From: Odobenus rosmarus divergens
Taxonomy: Eukaryota; Chordata; Mammalia; Carnivora; Odobenidae
Direction of reading: 5' to 3'
DNA length: 64,000 bases
NCBI RefSeq assembly: GCF_000321225.1
Contig: NW_004451886.1
Span: forward strand, 159,558 to 223,557
The notes beneath the pieces were generated by a model, which was not told where the DNA came from, made no database searches, and saw nothing but the letters and a program-made list of their open reading frames with translations. The position numbers and the translations under genes were made by a program. How positions within the stretch are numbered: position 1 is the stretch's first letter; each line of letters starts with the position of its first letter. Shown piece after piece: positions 45,290-55,915 of this stretch.

Positions 45290-45381
45290 CCACTCACTTT
45301 AAAATCTTATATAGTATCCAAAATGTATTAATGTCCCACTCACTTTAAAATCTTATATAGTATCCAAAATGTATTAATGTC
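45290..45381. repeat. 46-bp tandem duplication, two identical copies
   Basis: The unit starts CACTCACTTTAAAATCTTAT and ends AAAATGTATTAATGTCC. The two copies (45291-45336 and 45337-45381) are identical over their length, which implies a recent duplication. Confidence 0.95.
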
Positions 45382-46404
45382 ACTCCTGTTTTCTTTTTAA
45401 TTAAATAATGGGTGAGTGATGATCTCTATAGCTCTTATTTGAAATCACAAAGTCAAGCACATATTCAAAATCCTAGAGAAAGCTCTCTTCTAACATAATT
45501 CTGCAAGTTTTGTCCTTTACCTCAAACAATTTTAATTCAGTTGATACCTAAAAGGAACTTCTGGATGAAGCAATTATATTAAACTTAGAGATGTGGAGGT
45601 GAAATTTGGCTGTGACTTTAGTCAAAAGAAGTTTGTGGTATTGTCTGAGTAGTCTGAAATAACAGCAAACACCTATTCTCTCCCTTTAAAGTAGTAACAT
45701 CGTTAAAATGGGTTAGATCTGCAAGACAAATTTACCCCCTATTCTCTGAGATCCCAGTGAAATGATAACTTAAAATTTAGGAGAAATAAGAATATAAATT
45801 TGTGATCAGAAAGAAATGAACTGGTACAGATTTATTAAAACCATACGTAATAAGCACATGGGAATATTTCACACAAAAAACTACGGAAGCTTCCACTTTT
45901 TCTCAAAACATATAGTCTTTTTATTCTACCTTGGTTTTCCTACTTTTGATAGAATCAGAGATATACAAAAAAACATACTTTATGATAAAGAAATAAAAAT
46001 ATAAAAGAAGGTTAAAACCGAAAGTTAAATGTTTCTAATCACATTTCTAGAAAGAAAAAAATGGAGGTAAACGAGAGTAAAAATTTTTTCAAAGGAATAG
46101 TACAAAATGGTGCCAGGAGCTGAAGAGAGACAGAAGTCTTTAAACTGAAAAGTTCCACAAAATGCTGAGTGAGATAAATTTTAAACACAAGCACATCATT
46201 ATCCAAAACACATCATGAAATTTCAGAACACAAGAGTAAGAAGATCCTAAAAGCTTATCAGTAATGAAAAAAGTCTTCCCAATAAAAGAATGAAAACATA
46301 TCAAATTTATCAGCAAAAGAGAATGCTAAAATGTAGCTGGGTAAGTATTTAAAGTCCTGAGGAAAAATTACTTACAACTTAGATTTCCATGCCTCTCTTG
46401 CCTC

Positions 46405-47008
46405 TTATAGTCTATTCTGCAAACAGCAGGATTGAGTCTTTGAAAATGCAAGTCAGACCATGTCATTTTCTGCTTAAAATCCTCCAGTAACTTCCCAGCT
46501 CACACAGAATAAAAGCCCAACTTTACCACAGAATGTAAATCCCTTCACAATCTGGCCCTTGGCTACTTTTCTACAAAACTGCAAGACTACTTTCCTTCTC
46601 TAGCCACACTGACCTTCTCATTGCTCCATATTCAAGCCTGGCATGCTCCTGATTCAGGGTCATTGCACTCAAGAGTTACCTTCTGCCCTAGAACTCTTCT
46701 TCCAAATATCCAAATAAACAGCTTTCTTTAAGTCCGTGTGTCTCCTCTTAGAATGTCTTCTCTAAATGCCCTGTGAAAGACTCAGGCTTTTGTCTGCTTC
46801 AGTTCCACTTACCCTGCTTAAGTCTTCTTCATTACACTTCTTACCACCTGATATATTACAATTTTTTTTACTCTCTTTTTCTTTCATTTCACTAGAATCT
46901 AAAATCACATCAGTAAGAAATTCATAATTTTGATCACTGCTGTATTGCCATCATCTAAATATATCTGCTACATACTGTGTATTCAATAAATGGATATCTG
47001 ATGAATAA
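46405..47008 (+). mobile_element. L2: L2 fragment, last part of ORF2 and 3' end
   Basis: Well-preserved order: AAATGCAAGTCAGACCATGT, AAATCCTCCAGTAACTTCCC, CACAATCTGGCCCTTGGCTA, CTAGCCACACTGACCTTCTC, AGGGTCATTGCACTC, GAATGTCTTCTCTAAATGCC, CACTTCTTACCACCTGATAT, TTGATCACTGCTGTATTGCC and GTATTCAATAAATGGATATC, ending GATGAAT. At 600 bp it is among the longest ancient-repeat matches here. Confidence 0.88.
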
Positions 47009-47547
47009 TGGGTAGGAGCTCCTTTTTATGTCTCTTCACCCTGATATCTAAAATTTGGAGTTTCCACCTATTCCTGCACAGCAGGGGAAAAGAATATGAC
47101 ATATAGTCAGTCCACTGGCTTTTGGGATCTTCGACTCATATATCATTGCCCAAAGCAAGTCATATGACCTTGTACAATTTCAAATTAGTGCAATTCTACC
47201 ATGTAACCAGCGAAAGAACTGAAATATTAAGAATGATTCCAATTTCTTTAATATGAGTCTAAAAAACAATAGTTTAAAGTAAAATGGAAGGTAGTGGCTT
47301 CCAAGAAGAATGGCTGAAAAAAGGACATAATACATTTTAAGAAATAAATAAAATGAGTAAGAACCTGGATTTTATTAGAGATATAATGGAAAGAACATAT
47401 GTCTTTTATTCCAATAAGAAAAAACAAAGGCAGCGGAAACTCTACCAAAAGTTAAAAAATTAAAAAAAATCCATAGTCAAATATAGATCAAATAAAGTAT
47501 GATTTTGAATAATTGGTGAAGAGTAATGAATGATATTACATTTAAAC
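47009..47547. other. Unassigned AT-rich sequence
   Basis: No gene or repeat recognised. Confidence 0.5.
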
Positions 47548-47557
47548 ATAATTGCAG

Positions 47558-47741
47558 GGATGCCCGGGTGGCTCAATTGGTTAAGCGTCTGCCTTGAGCT
47601 CAAGTCATGATCCCAGAGTCCTGGGATCGAGTCCCACATTGGGCTCCCTGCTCAGCGGGGAACCTGCTTCTCCCTCTCCCTCTGCCGCTCCCCCTGCTTG
47701 TGTGCTCTGTCAAATAAATAAAATCTTTAAAATATATATAT
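47558..47741 (+). mobile_element. CAN SINE, full length
   Basis: GGATGCCCGGGTGGCTCAAT, GTTAAGCGTCTGCCTTGAGC, CTGGGATCGAGTCCCACAT and an AAATAAATAAAATC tail running into ATATATATATA. Duplication ATAATTGCAG at 47548-47557 and 47742-47751. The open frame on the opposite strand is an artefact. Confidence 0.96.
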
Positions 47742-47751
47742 ATAATTGCAG

Positions 47752-48880
47752 AAATAGTCTCCCTTGAGTGATACCAAAATTGATAGGATAACACCTAAGA
47801 AAGAAATATAATCATAGCCCACTATTTACTATACATAAAGACCATAAATCTATATGGTCACAGTATGTAAAAAAAAAGTTTTTAAAAAGATAGTTAAATA
47901 GCTTATGGTTTTCAATTTTTAAAGTGATTCTAGAGATAAAGCATGTAAGATTAGATTTATATTATAGAATGGGATAAAAATGTTATCAATGCAGCAGTAT
48001 AAAATTCAAGGTAACTTGGATAGAAGATGAAAAAGAGAAGGTAGGGAGAAAGAAATGCCAAAAAAAAAAAAAAGATAAAGGTGCCAAGATCCTTAATGTA
48101 TAAATTAAGCATTAAGAGTCATTTCTGATGGAACAGGAAATAATTTTTTCAGTAATTAAGCTTAGAAAAGTAACAGTAGAAAAACTCTAATAGTAAAATA
48201 GGTATGAAATAGGAAAGGTTTTAGGGAAGACTAAAAGTGGATAAGTAAACTAAATACTCACTTATAAAAGAGAAAAGCAAATAAAAATTTCTAAATTTCA
48301 TGAAGATACGGTAGTAAAAATGTATCTGAAAGATGTGGAGGTAACCACAAGTAAACGGAGTACTGATACATTTTAAAACAATTGCCCCTACGAAGCGGCA
48401 TAGAAGTGAGAATAAATTGAGAAAGAGAATTCTTGGTTTCCAATATAAACCCTTCTGTAACATGTAATTTAACATGTGCTTCTATTTTCTCCATAAGAAA
48501 AGCCATTTTAAAAAACATAAAATGTATACATTAATTGGGTGTATAGCCCTTTAAATCCTCTCAAAGACTACATCACACAAAGGAAGTTGATTAGCCAGTT
48601 AACATAATAAGCCGCAAGTCAGGTAATTTCAAAGGATGACAACCAAAATTCTAAGCGTGGGGAGTAAGTGGGATGGTGTGTTGCCTGGGATGGACACCTA
48701 AGAAGTATAGCGAGGAAGAAGAAGACTATTAGACCCAACCTATAATTTTGTGTTGAGAAATCTTTGGTGAGATCAGTCAGGTGTTTTAAAAAAAAGCTGT
48801 TTGTGGGAAATACAGACTTACTAGCTAAATTATATCAAGTAATGGAGTTAATATTTAGAGGAATGAATTCCAGAAAAGCC
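47752..48880. other. Unassigned AT-rich sequence
   Basis: A-rich throughout, including a 15-A run at about 48060. No gene or repeat recognised; the 84-codon frame at 48221-48475 (minus) has no known domain. Confidence 0.5.
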
Positions 48881-48894
48881 GAATGACTGTTTTT

Positions 48895-49005
48895 TTTTTT
48901 TAAATACCAGCATAGTTAACATACAGTTTTGTATTAGTTTCAGGTGTACAAGGTAGTGAATCAACAATTCTATACATTACTCAGTGCTCATCGTGATGAG
49001 TGTAT
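48895..49005 (-). mobile_element. L1: 5'-truncated LINE-1 3' end (antisense), TSD present
   Basis: T-run, then CCAGCATAGTTAACATACAG and TAGTTTCAGGTGTACAAGG, same class as the fragment at 12947. Flanked by GAATGACTGTTTT (48881-48893) and GAATGACTGGTTTT (49006-49019). Confidence 0.82.
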
Positions 49006-49019
49006 GAATGACTGGTTTT

Positions 49020-49139
49020 GATCAGGGTGTGATCTGCTCTATCATTCTACAGACCTTTGAGAATTGATTACTCCAATGAATTAAGAATGAGAACAATAGA
49101 TGAAGGTGACCTTTTAGACAAGATGACAATCCTAGAAAG

Positions 49140-49181
<42 letters not shown>

Positions 49182-49518
49182 AAGAAACTTGTAAAATACA
49201 ATTCTCTCTCTTTGGCATTTTTCGAGCACTTTTGGTAGCAGTGCAGTTCTCTCATCCCTACCGATGTCCTTAGTTGGGCCTAATACCTTGTAAAAAACTA
49301 TTCTTAAATAATGGAGCCGAGTTGTTAATTGCTGAATATGACAATATTAAACAATGCAATAACTAATTTTGTGATTATTAGCAATTATGTATGATCAAAA
49401 ATTTAAAAATGATAATGAAAAATTGCTTAGCTTAACCCTGTCATTTGAATAGAAAAATAATCTCAGATCTTAAAAAGATTTATCAGACAAAACATTAAAT
49501 AAAATTATGGTTGCTTTA
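49020..49518. other. Unassigned sequence with TA microsatellite
   Basis: Includes the (TA)n run at 49143-49178. Otherwise AT-rich with no gene. Confidence 0.5.
49143..49178. repeat. (TA)n microsatellite
   Basis: About 18 uninterrupted TA units. Probably length-polymorphic and prone to cruciform extrusion. Confidence 0.97.
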
Positions 49519-49537
49519 GAAATTATGATATATTCTT

Positions 49538-49729
49538 TTTTTTTAAAGATTTTTTATTTATTTGCGAGAGAGAGAATGAGAGACAGAGAGCATGAGAGGG
49601 AGGAGGGTCAGAGGGAGAAGCAGACTCCCTACTGAGCAGGGAGCCCGATGTGGGACTCGATCCCGGGACTCCAGGATCATGACCTGAGCCGAAGGCAGTT
49701 GCTTAACCAACTGAGCCACCCAGGCGCCC
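49538..49729 (-). mobile_element. CAN SINE, full length, perfect 19-bp TSD
   Basis: TTTTAAAGATTTTTTATTTA to AACTGAGCCACCCAGGCGCC. Perfect duplication GAAATTATGATATATTCTT at 49519-49537 and 49730-49748, the longest exact duplication in the window, indicating a young insertion. Confidence 0.97.
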
Positions 49730-49815
49730 GAAATTATGATATATTCTTAAAGTGATTGTCTCAGTTGTTGCCCTTCATGTGTAATTCACCACAAAGGAGT
49801 GGCATTATCTGATTT

Positions 49816-50058
49816 TTTTAAAAGATTTTATTTGAGAGAGAGAGAGAGCATGTGTGCAAGTGCACATGCCCACACACACACACAAGCCAGGGTGGGGGCG
49901 GGAAGGGGAGGAACAGAGGGAGAGAGAGAGAATCTCAAGAAGACTCCCTGCTGAGTGCAGAACCCAACACAGGACCCGATCCCACAACCCTGAGATCATG
50001 ACTTGAGCTGAAACCAAGATTCAGAAGCTTAACAGACGGAGCCACCCAGGCGCCCTAA
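49816..50058 (-). mobile_element. CAN SINE, older subtype with (CA)n expansion
   Basis: TTTAAAAGATTTTATTTGAG, GCCCACACACACACACACAA (expanded body), GACTCCCTGCTGAGTGCAGA and GGAGCCACCCAGGCGCCC. Duplication GGCATTATCTGATTT (49801-49815) and GGAATTATCTGATTT (50059-50073). Same orientation as its neighbour 87 bp upstream. Confidence 0.95.
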
Positions 50059-50073
50059 GGAATTATCTGATTT

Positions 50074-53060
50074 CTAAATAATGACAATTGTACACTGGAA
50101 GCAGTATTTGGATGAGTTTGAGAATTCTTCTCTGGAGGTCTTTCAAGTTAGAATACATGACCCATAAATTTATCTGCTTCATTTAAATTTTGTTTTTCCC
50201 TGAAGACAATACTAAGGATAATCCCTTTGTGTTCTTAAAATTCTATGTCCTACTTCTGAGACAGCTAAGACCCAACCACATGAATAGATGCTAAAATCTT
50301 TCGTTGGTAAGAAATTCTCAGGAGAGTGATAGTTTCCACCAGCAGTTGGTTGCTCAAGGAAGCCTCTGGTGTGTAATATAGGAGGTGTTGTACCACCTCC
50401 TATTAATACTGTATTCCTTTTTAAAGACACATTTTCTCTTGGGAATGCCATTGTATTCACTAGGGTTAATGGAATGCCTCATCTCAGTGCAATGTAATAA
50501 CCGTGTGAGAGAGAGCAATAAAAGAAAATTGTGTCCTCAACCTCAAGGAGATTATAAGAGGGATCCATACAGGACATATGTCGCATGATTTAGCCCAAGG
50601 TCTTAAGAGGATGCCATAGAACTTTGAGTAGGAATGGAACTTCCAACATTTGAATTAGGATGCTTATAAAAATGTTAAATTAGTTTTTGTCCCTTTGGGT
50701 CTATTGCCTCCAGACACGTGCTTCCCGTACTAAGCTATTCATTAAAATCATCTGCAGAGGATTTTAAGTTTAAGGATTTCCATGTCTCACCTCTGAAGAT
50801 TTTTATTTGGTAGCTCCCCAGATGATTCTGATAATTAGCCAGCCTGGGAACGACTGCTGGAGATAATTTGGGCATTGATCGAAAAACTTGTTTGACCAGA
50901 AATAAAGAGTAACCCTGCAAGATTCAGCATACTTGGTTCTGTATTAAGCGGAGTGAAAAACCAAGTCTTCATATTTATAAATAAATCTGTACATGTCAAA
51001 ATAGATAAAAATCTCTGTATCTCTCTCATTAATTATCTTGAAATTAAGTAGCTCTTATTTTAAAAACAAATTTCCCCACCTTGATTATCTTCTTACTTTC
51101 TGATTTTGTTTTCTTTTCTTCATACTACTATAGATTTACAAATACTCCTTCCCAAGAGTTTCCAAAGGACCAACACTGGAAAATATTAAGCCACATTTAT
51201 CTATATTTATAGACATACAAATGTGCAACTACCTCGTATGACATATATAGATAGCAAGGGGAAATCTGTTCCAATTCTATTTCCAGTTAATAATAAAACT
51301 TTAAGCTCATAATTCTCTCTCTCCCAACAACCCAGCACAGATGCAGAGAAGGAAGGAAGGGACAGAAGAAAAGGGTAGAAAGAGGGAAGGAAAAAAGTAG
51401 TTTTGTTAAAAGATCATGATGCATTGCTAAGAAAAGTAGTAAAACTAATTTATACCCAGAAAAGGAGAGTATTCATTATATACTAGGCATCAATATCTCC
51501 AATTTTAAATGGTATAAAATGATGTTTTCTCCCCATTAACCTGTTCTTCTGTGGTACGCATGGGTGCCAAGACGGAGAGTTTCCACAAGGATGGTTGTTT
51601 GTGTTATTAAATACTGACCACTTTCTTAGACCCTCTGGTTTAATACTCATTTTAATCCCCAACACCATCGCCCTTGCTCAGCAGACAGCTTGAGGAACAG
51701 ATACGTGTTGTTGAACACTTCTTCCAAGGGATCATGATGTGATACATTTCATCATGGTTTCCTCTTGAAACATTGGCCTTTGAAGTAAGTATGCATATGT
51801 GCATAAATAATTGTGGAACATAGTCAGAATAAAGCCTTATTAAGTTAGCATTATGCAAGGAATCATGGTAAGAGATTTTTGAGAGATAGATAATTTTGTA
51901 AAATATAAAATTAATATCTAAAAAAACATTAGACACATGAAACACAAGCCCAAATTATCATTTGATTCAACAGACCTAAAAATTACTCAAACTGCTATAA
52001 AATGTCTAACCACTTACTCTCCATTTCTGTACTTGTCCTCTCATGGAGCACCTGGCCTGCAAACCACACTAAAAAGCATGAATTTCATCCACTGGGACCA
52101 TCAGTGAAGGTTAACAGATTCAAGTCTCACATAAAACAATAGTAGGAGGAGTTATTCAACTTGGAATTGTATTAAGTCACGTGTAAACATTATGGATGTT
52201 TTACCTCCCAATGGACATAAATAAATAAATATGAAACCTCTCTCTTTTTCTCTCTGGGTTCTTTTACCATCAAATTCTGTTTCTCTTCCGTTTCCTACAC
52301 TGATCATTTCTCACATTCACTGGTCACGTAGATGCCTTTTATTATTTATAGATTTAATGCCCTTTATTATTTGTGGATTATTTTCTGTCATTAATAGTAT
52401 AATGATTAGGATGGCTTTCAATTTTTAAATATGCTTCTGCTGACTTCTGTGGGCACCTTTCTTCCTAGCAAAATGCTGGTTGTCTGACATAACTAGCCAA
52501 TCCAAGAACAACTTCTGTCATCTGTATGTTTGCTTTTTGTACTTCCATTTCCTAACATAACCAACCTTCCTTTTGGAAGCAAGAGTTTATTCATGGCTGA
52601 AGTTCAAGCTGAAAAGCCCTTTCTCACCCTGCATTAAGTTTAAGCATAAATTCAATACTAGTCCTTGTCTAACACTGCTAAGCCCCCTGAGGTGCACACA
52701 CTTGCAAGCTCAGGGAGTGTTCTAGTTTATTGACATCGTGTCCAGTATCTGAAAGCTACAGCTAAATTCAGTGGAAGGAGGGATTAGAAAGAAGAAATTC
52801 TAAATAAGAGTATATATCCTAAAAATATTTGAAAGATGATTGCATGAAAATATTTTGAAGATGAAATCTCGTATTCATTTATTTAATGATGTTAAAAGAA
52901 AAAAACAATATTCTCTCCCTGCCTTGCATTATGTATTTCTGTGTGCCCTGCCCCGTTGAGACTTTTTCTTATTTGTTAAAGCGTTTTATTCCTGTTATAC
53001 CTCATTAAAATCTAATCATTAGTAAGCACAAGGCATATTTCTAGAAAAGCATTTGTCTTT
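50074..53060. other. Unassigned 3-kb stretch, repeat-poor
   Basis: No CAN SINE or L1. A purine-only-like tract lies at 51342-51396 (GGAAGG units) and an imperfect 25-bp tandem duplication at 52332-52380 (ATGCCTTTTATTATTTATAG / ATGCCCTTTATTATTTGTGG). The open frames (up to 97 codons, minus 51652-51945) have no recognised domain. Confidence 0.5.
52332..52380. repeat. Imperfect 25-bp tandem duplication
   Basis: Two adjacent copies starting ATGCCTTTTATTATTTATAG and ATGCCCTTTATTATTTGTGG, with a few substitutions. Confidence 0.85.
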
Positions 53061-53635
53061 CTTCCATCTGTTAGCTTAGACAGCCCTTTTCGGCGAATCG
53101 CTTTTGGAGCATGCGTATGACTGACTGAGCGCCCACAACTGCTGAGCTGGGCTCCGCACCGAAACCAGCCTTCTCTCATGACACTGACTCACAGTAATTG
53201 CTTTCCTAGTCCCAGCCTGGCCTTTGCAAAGGGAGGGTGTGATTACAGTAGGAAATGTCACATGGGTGTAATTCCATCAGAATTTGGCATGTCCCCATCC
53301 CCTGCTGGCAATCAGCTCACGGACCCTCTGTCAGCCTTCTGGATCCCTTACTCCGCTCAGGCCAAGAGTGTTTATAATCACTCGAGATATACTTGGCAGC
53401 TGCAGACCCAAGCACCAAGCTGTGAAATGTGTGCGGCCGGCAGCAACAGTGCCTGTCTGGCTTTGAGAGCAGACCTCTTTCCCTCGGGTTTTTCCCTTGC
53501 TCTGTTGGTACTTTTATCCTATTTTGTGTGGCGGACAGAGGAAGACAGACTAGAGAGCAGGGAATAAGAGAGGTGTTCCATCTGCCACAAAGTCTTGAGC
53601 CCAGAGGTAGCATTTTATGAAAATGTCTTACTTTC
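53061..53635. other. Comparatively GC-rich, CpG-retaining segment; candidate regulatory element
   Basis: CpGs are more frequent here than in the surroundings (TTTTCGGCGAATCGC, GTGCGGCCGGCAGC, TCCCTCGGGTTTT) although it is far too small for a CpG island call. Open frames occur on both strands (129 codons plus, 53178-53567; 107 codons minus, 53317-53640), which reflects composition. No repeat family recognised. A conserved enhancer or unannotated exon are both possible. Confidence 0.3.
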
Positions 53636-53638
53636 TCC

Positions 53639-54298
53639 ATGAAGTTGGGTCATAACACTTTTGATAAATCATATTTCTTTAACATCACTTTCCAGACCTC
53701 CCTTTATTCTTTCCTTGCCCTACTCCTCAGGTATATGGGGTATTTTTGGTTTGTTCTGTTAATTTTATCCTCAGTGCTTGGCAATCTTTACAAATATATG
53801 CACCCTACTGCCTCCCGATTTAAACGGGAAGAAAAAAATAGCTTGCTAATATCTTTTGAAGACGTGTCTACTATGTATTTAAATGACACTGTTGAGTTGT
53901 GGCCTATTCATTCTACAGCTGTTTCTATATGTCCCCTGCTAGGAAATGGTCGGAGCACCACAAGACAGGAGACCCAAAGTGTAAGCAAGGAAAGCCTCCT
54001 CCTCTTCTATGTTACTTTCCCCAACCGGTTGTCACAGGGCACTTCAAACTCTAGCCACCCACGTCCCCATACTTTTTCCCCGACATGCTCATTCTTGCTT
54101 CCAAACTGCTACAAATGTATTTTAACTTTGACCTCCCTAATTCAAATAAATTCTCACAGCACAAAAAGCCAAGTCCTTTCTATTACCTTTGCCCCTTACC
54201 ATGTCCATCCGTGTAAGAGCGTATTCATGCTCAATGCCAGCTCATGGACTGGTATTCTGATGAAATCTTCCCTGAATGCTCTTCATCGTACAATATGA
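53639..54298 (+). other. Longest open frame in the window (219 codons), probably non-coding
   Basis: ATG-initiated frame of 219 codons, pyrimidine-rich. The N-terminal third has a run of hydrophobic residues (about residues 20-50) that could pass for one membrane segment; the rest is Ser/Thr-rich and low in charged pairs. The ATG context (TCTCCATGA) is poor for initiation. No domain recognised. Pyrimidine bias lowers the stop-codon rate and partly explains the length. A decayed sense L2-like repeat over 53900-54280 is an alternative. I do not call it a gene. Confidence 0.15.
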
Positions 54299-54379
54299 AT
54301 CATCCCTAAGCATCGGATTATTGATTTATTGCCTAATGATCCAAAACACTTTTAATTTTAATTTTGATCAGAGGCAGGA

Positions 54380-54520
54380 TTTATAATGGAAAGAACTGGG
54401 CTCTGGGGTCAGTGATTCTACCTCTAACTAATAAGCTACAGATCCTGGCATAAGTCTCTGATCTGCTTTCAAACTCCTTTCACTCAGCCGTAAGAGATGG
54501 CTCTACTTCTCAGAATATTG
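54380..54520 (+). mobile_element. Possible MIR fragment
   Basis: GGAAAGAACTGGGCTCTGGG, GATTCTACCTCTAACTAATAAG and TAAGTCTCTGATCTGCTTTC vaguely follow MIR order. Weak. Confidence 0.35.
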
Positions 54521-55261
54521 GAGACAAAAAGATTTAGGTGGAGGTTGTGAATTCTACCAAATTCCATGCATGATTTATTACTCACAGTTATTCCAATCCT
54601 ATAGTCGTAACTATTGGTGTAGGTTGGATTGCTGTGTGAGCCTCCCATGGACAATCTAACTCTGAGTCACCTGAGCAGATTCTTGAACTTGCCTTCCTGC
54701 CTGCACCTCTGTGCACCTGTGTATACTTTGTTGTGCTATTATTTGTGCCATAATAATGTCTGGTCTTGTTTTCCCTTTCTTCCCACCAAGGTCTTGCCTC
54801 ATACATAGAAGAGGATCTAAAAGAAGTACAATTACAGTGAAGGAAGCATCCTGCTGCGTGAGCATAAATTAAGACCTCTTCAATAGACATAGAATGCTGA
54901 AATGATAATACGCTCCGAGAGAGAGATCCTCCTTAAAGCAATTTACTTTGTATGTCAAAGCAGTCCTGATTAAAATAGACCCAAATAAATCAAGCTAGAC
55001 AGCACCTTTAGATTTGGTCTTTTGAAATAAAGCATTTGCATGTTATATGGAAATGTGACATTTTATGCTATCAGATAAAAACACAGCATTCCTCTATTAT
55101 TCGGCAGAAGAAGATAGACATATATTGTGTCTAGGATATAATAAAGTCATTCTTGAGAAATTATTTCAAATATAAAAATCTGAATACTTGTATTTATACA
55201 AATAATTTTTTATGATCAGCACACTGAATTAATACATAATAAAATTCTTGAAGAAAGTTTA
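54521..55261. other. Unassigned sequence
   Basis: No gene or repeat recognised. The 100-codon minus frame (54588-54890) has no known domain. Confidence 0.5.
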
Positions 55262-55660
55262 GCATTTAACTAATATTTATTAAGTATTTCTTACATGTTA
55301 AGCCTGAAGTCCTTTGTGTGTGTTAAATAATTATTACCACTATTTGAGGACAGTGAGACACAGAAAAGCTAATTTACCCAAAGTAACACAATTAATAAAT
55401 AAAAGACCTTGCTTTTTATTTTTTTAATATTTATTTATTTATTTATTTTAGAGAGAGAGGGGGTGGGTGGGGAGGGGCAGAGGGTGAAGGAGAGAGCGTC
55501 CTAAGCAGACTCCATGCTGAGTGTGGAGCCCAACTTGCGGCTTGATCTCAGGACCCTGAGATCATGACCTGAGCCAAAACCAAGAGTCTGATGCTTTAGT
55601 GACTGCGCCACACGGGCGCCCCAGAGATCTTACTTTTTAATCCAAGTTCCAAGAGTCCAT
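55262..55660 (-). mobile_element. MIR SINE (antisense), split by a CAN SINE
   Basis: AACTAATATTTATTAAGTAT, TTCTTACATGTTAAGCC, GGACAGTGAGACACAGAAAAG and TTACCCAAAGTAACACAATT, then the CAN SINE, then ACTTTTTAATCCAAGTTCC. The order is MIR in reverse complement. Confidence 0.72.
55419..55621 (-). mobile_element. CAN SINE, older subtype, inserted in MIR
   Basis: TTTTTAATATTTATTTATTT, GGGGGTGGGTGGGGAGGGGC (G-rich body), AAAACCAAGAGTCTGATGC and GACTGCGCCACACGGGCGCC. Imperfect flanking similarity AGACCTTGCTTTTTA / GAGATCTTACTTTTTA. Confidence 0.93.
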
Positions 55661-55704
55661 GCTGCTCTATGCTATATTTGTGTGAAATCATAAAGATTTA
55701 AGTT

Positions 55705-55915
55705 GCAATCCTTGTTCTGAAACTTGCCAATTGTATCTCCTTAAACAAGCTACTTAAACTTTGGGTGCATCTGTTTCTTCATTTCTAGAAGCGGGATGAG
55801 AGCAATGTTAGTGCCTATATGCAGAGCTTGCTCTGTGAATTAAATGACAAAATGTATGAAAAGCCTCCTAAACTTTGCCTGCCATTTAGATGAACTTAAT
55901 AAATGATATACTTTG
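55705..55915 (+). mobile_element. MIR SINE
   Basis: GTTGCAATCCTTGTTCTGAA, ACTTGCCAATTGTATCTCC, AACAAGCTACTTAAACTTTG, GGTGCATCTGTTTCTTCATT and TGTGAATTAAATGACAAAAT follow the MIR consensus. Confidence 0.82.

Larger units (their letters stand above)
44286..46404. other. Unassigned stretch with local tandem repeats
   Basis: Contains a decamer-like ATTTATGAAA array (44508-44556) and a 46-bp tandem duplication (45290-45381). No gene recognised. The 89-codon frame at 44192-44461 begins in the L1 and has no domain. Confidence 0.5.

Noticed and set aside
45290..45381. CRISPR-like direct repeats
   Set aside because: Only two directly abutting copies with no spacers, in a mammalian genome. A tandem duplication.
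53900..54290. Sense L2 fragment
   Set aside because: Pyrimidine-rich and vaguely L2-like (GATGAAATCTTCCCTGAATGC), but I could not line up several landmarks in order. Left as unassigned.
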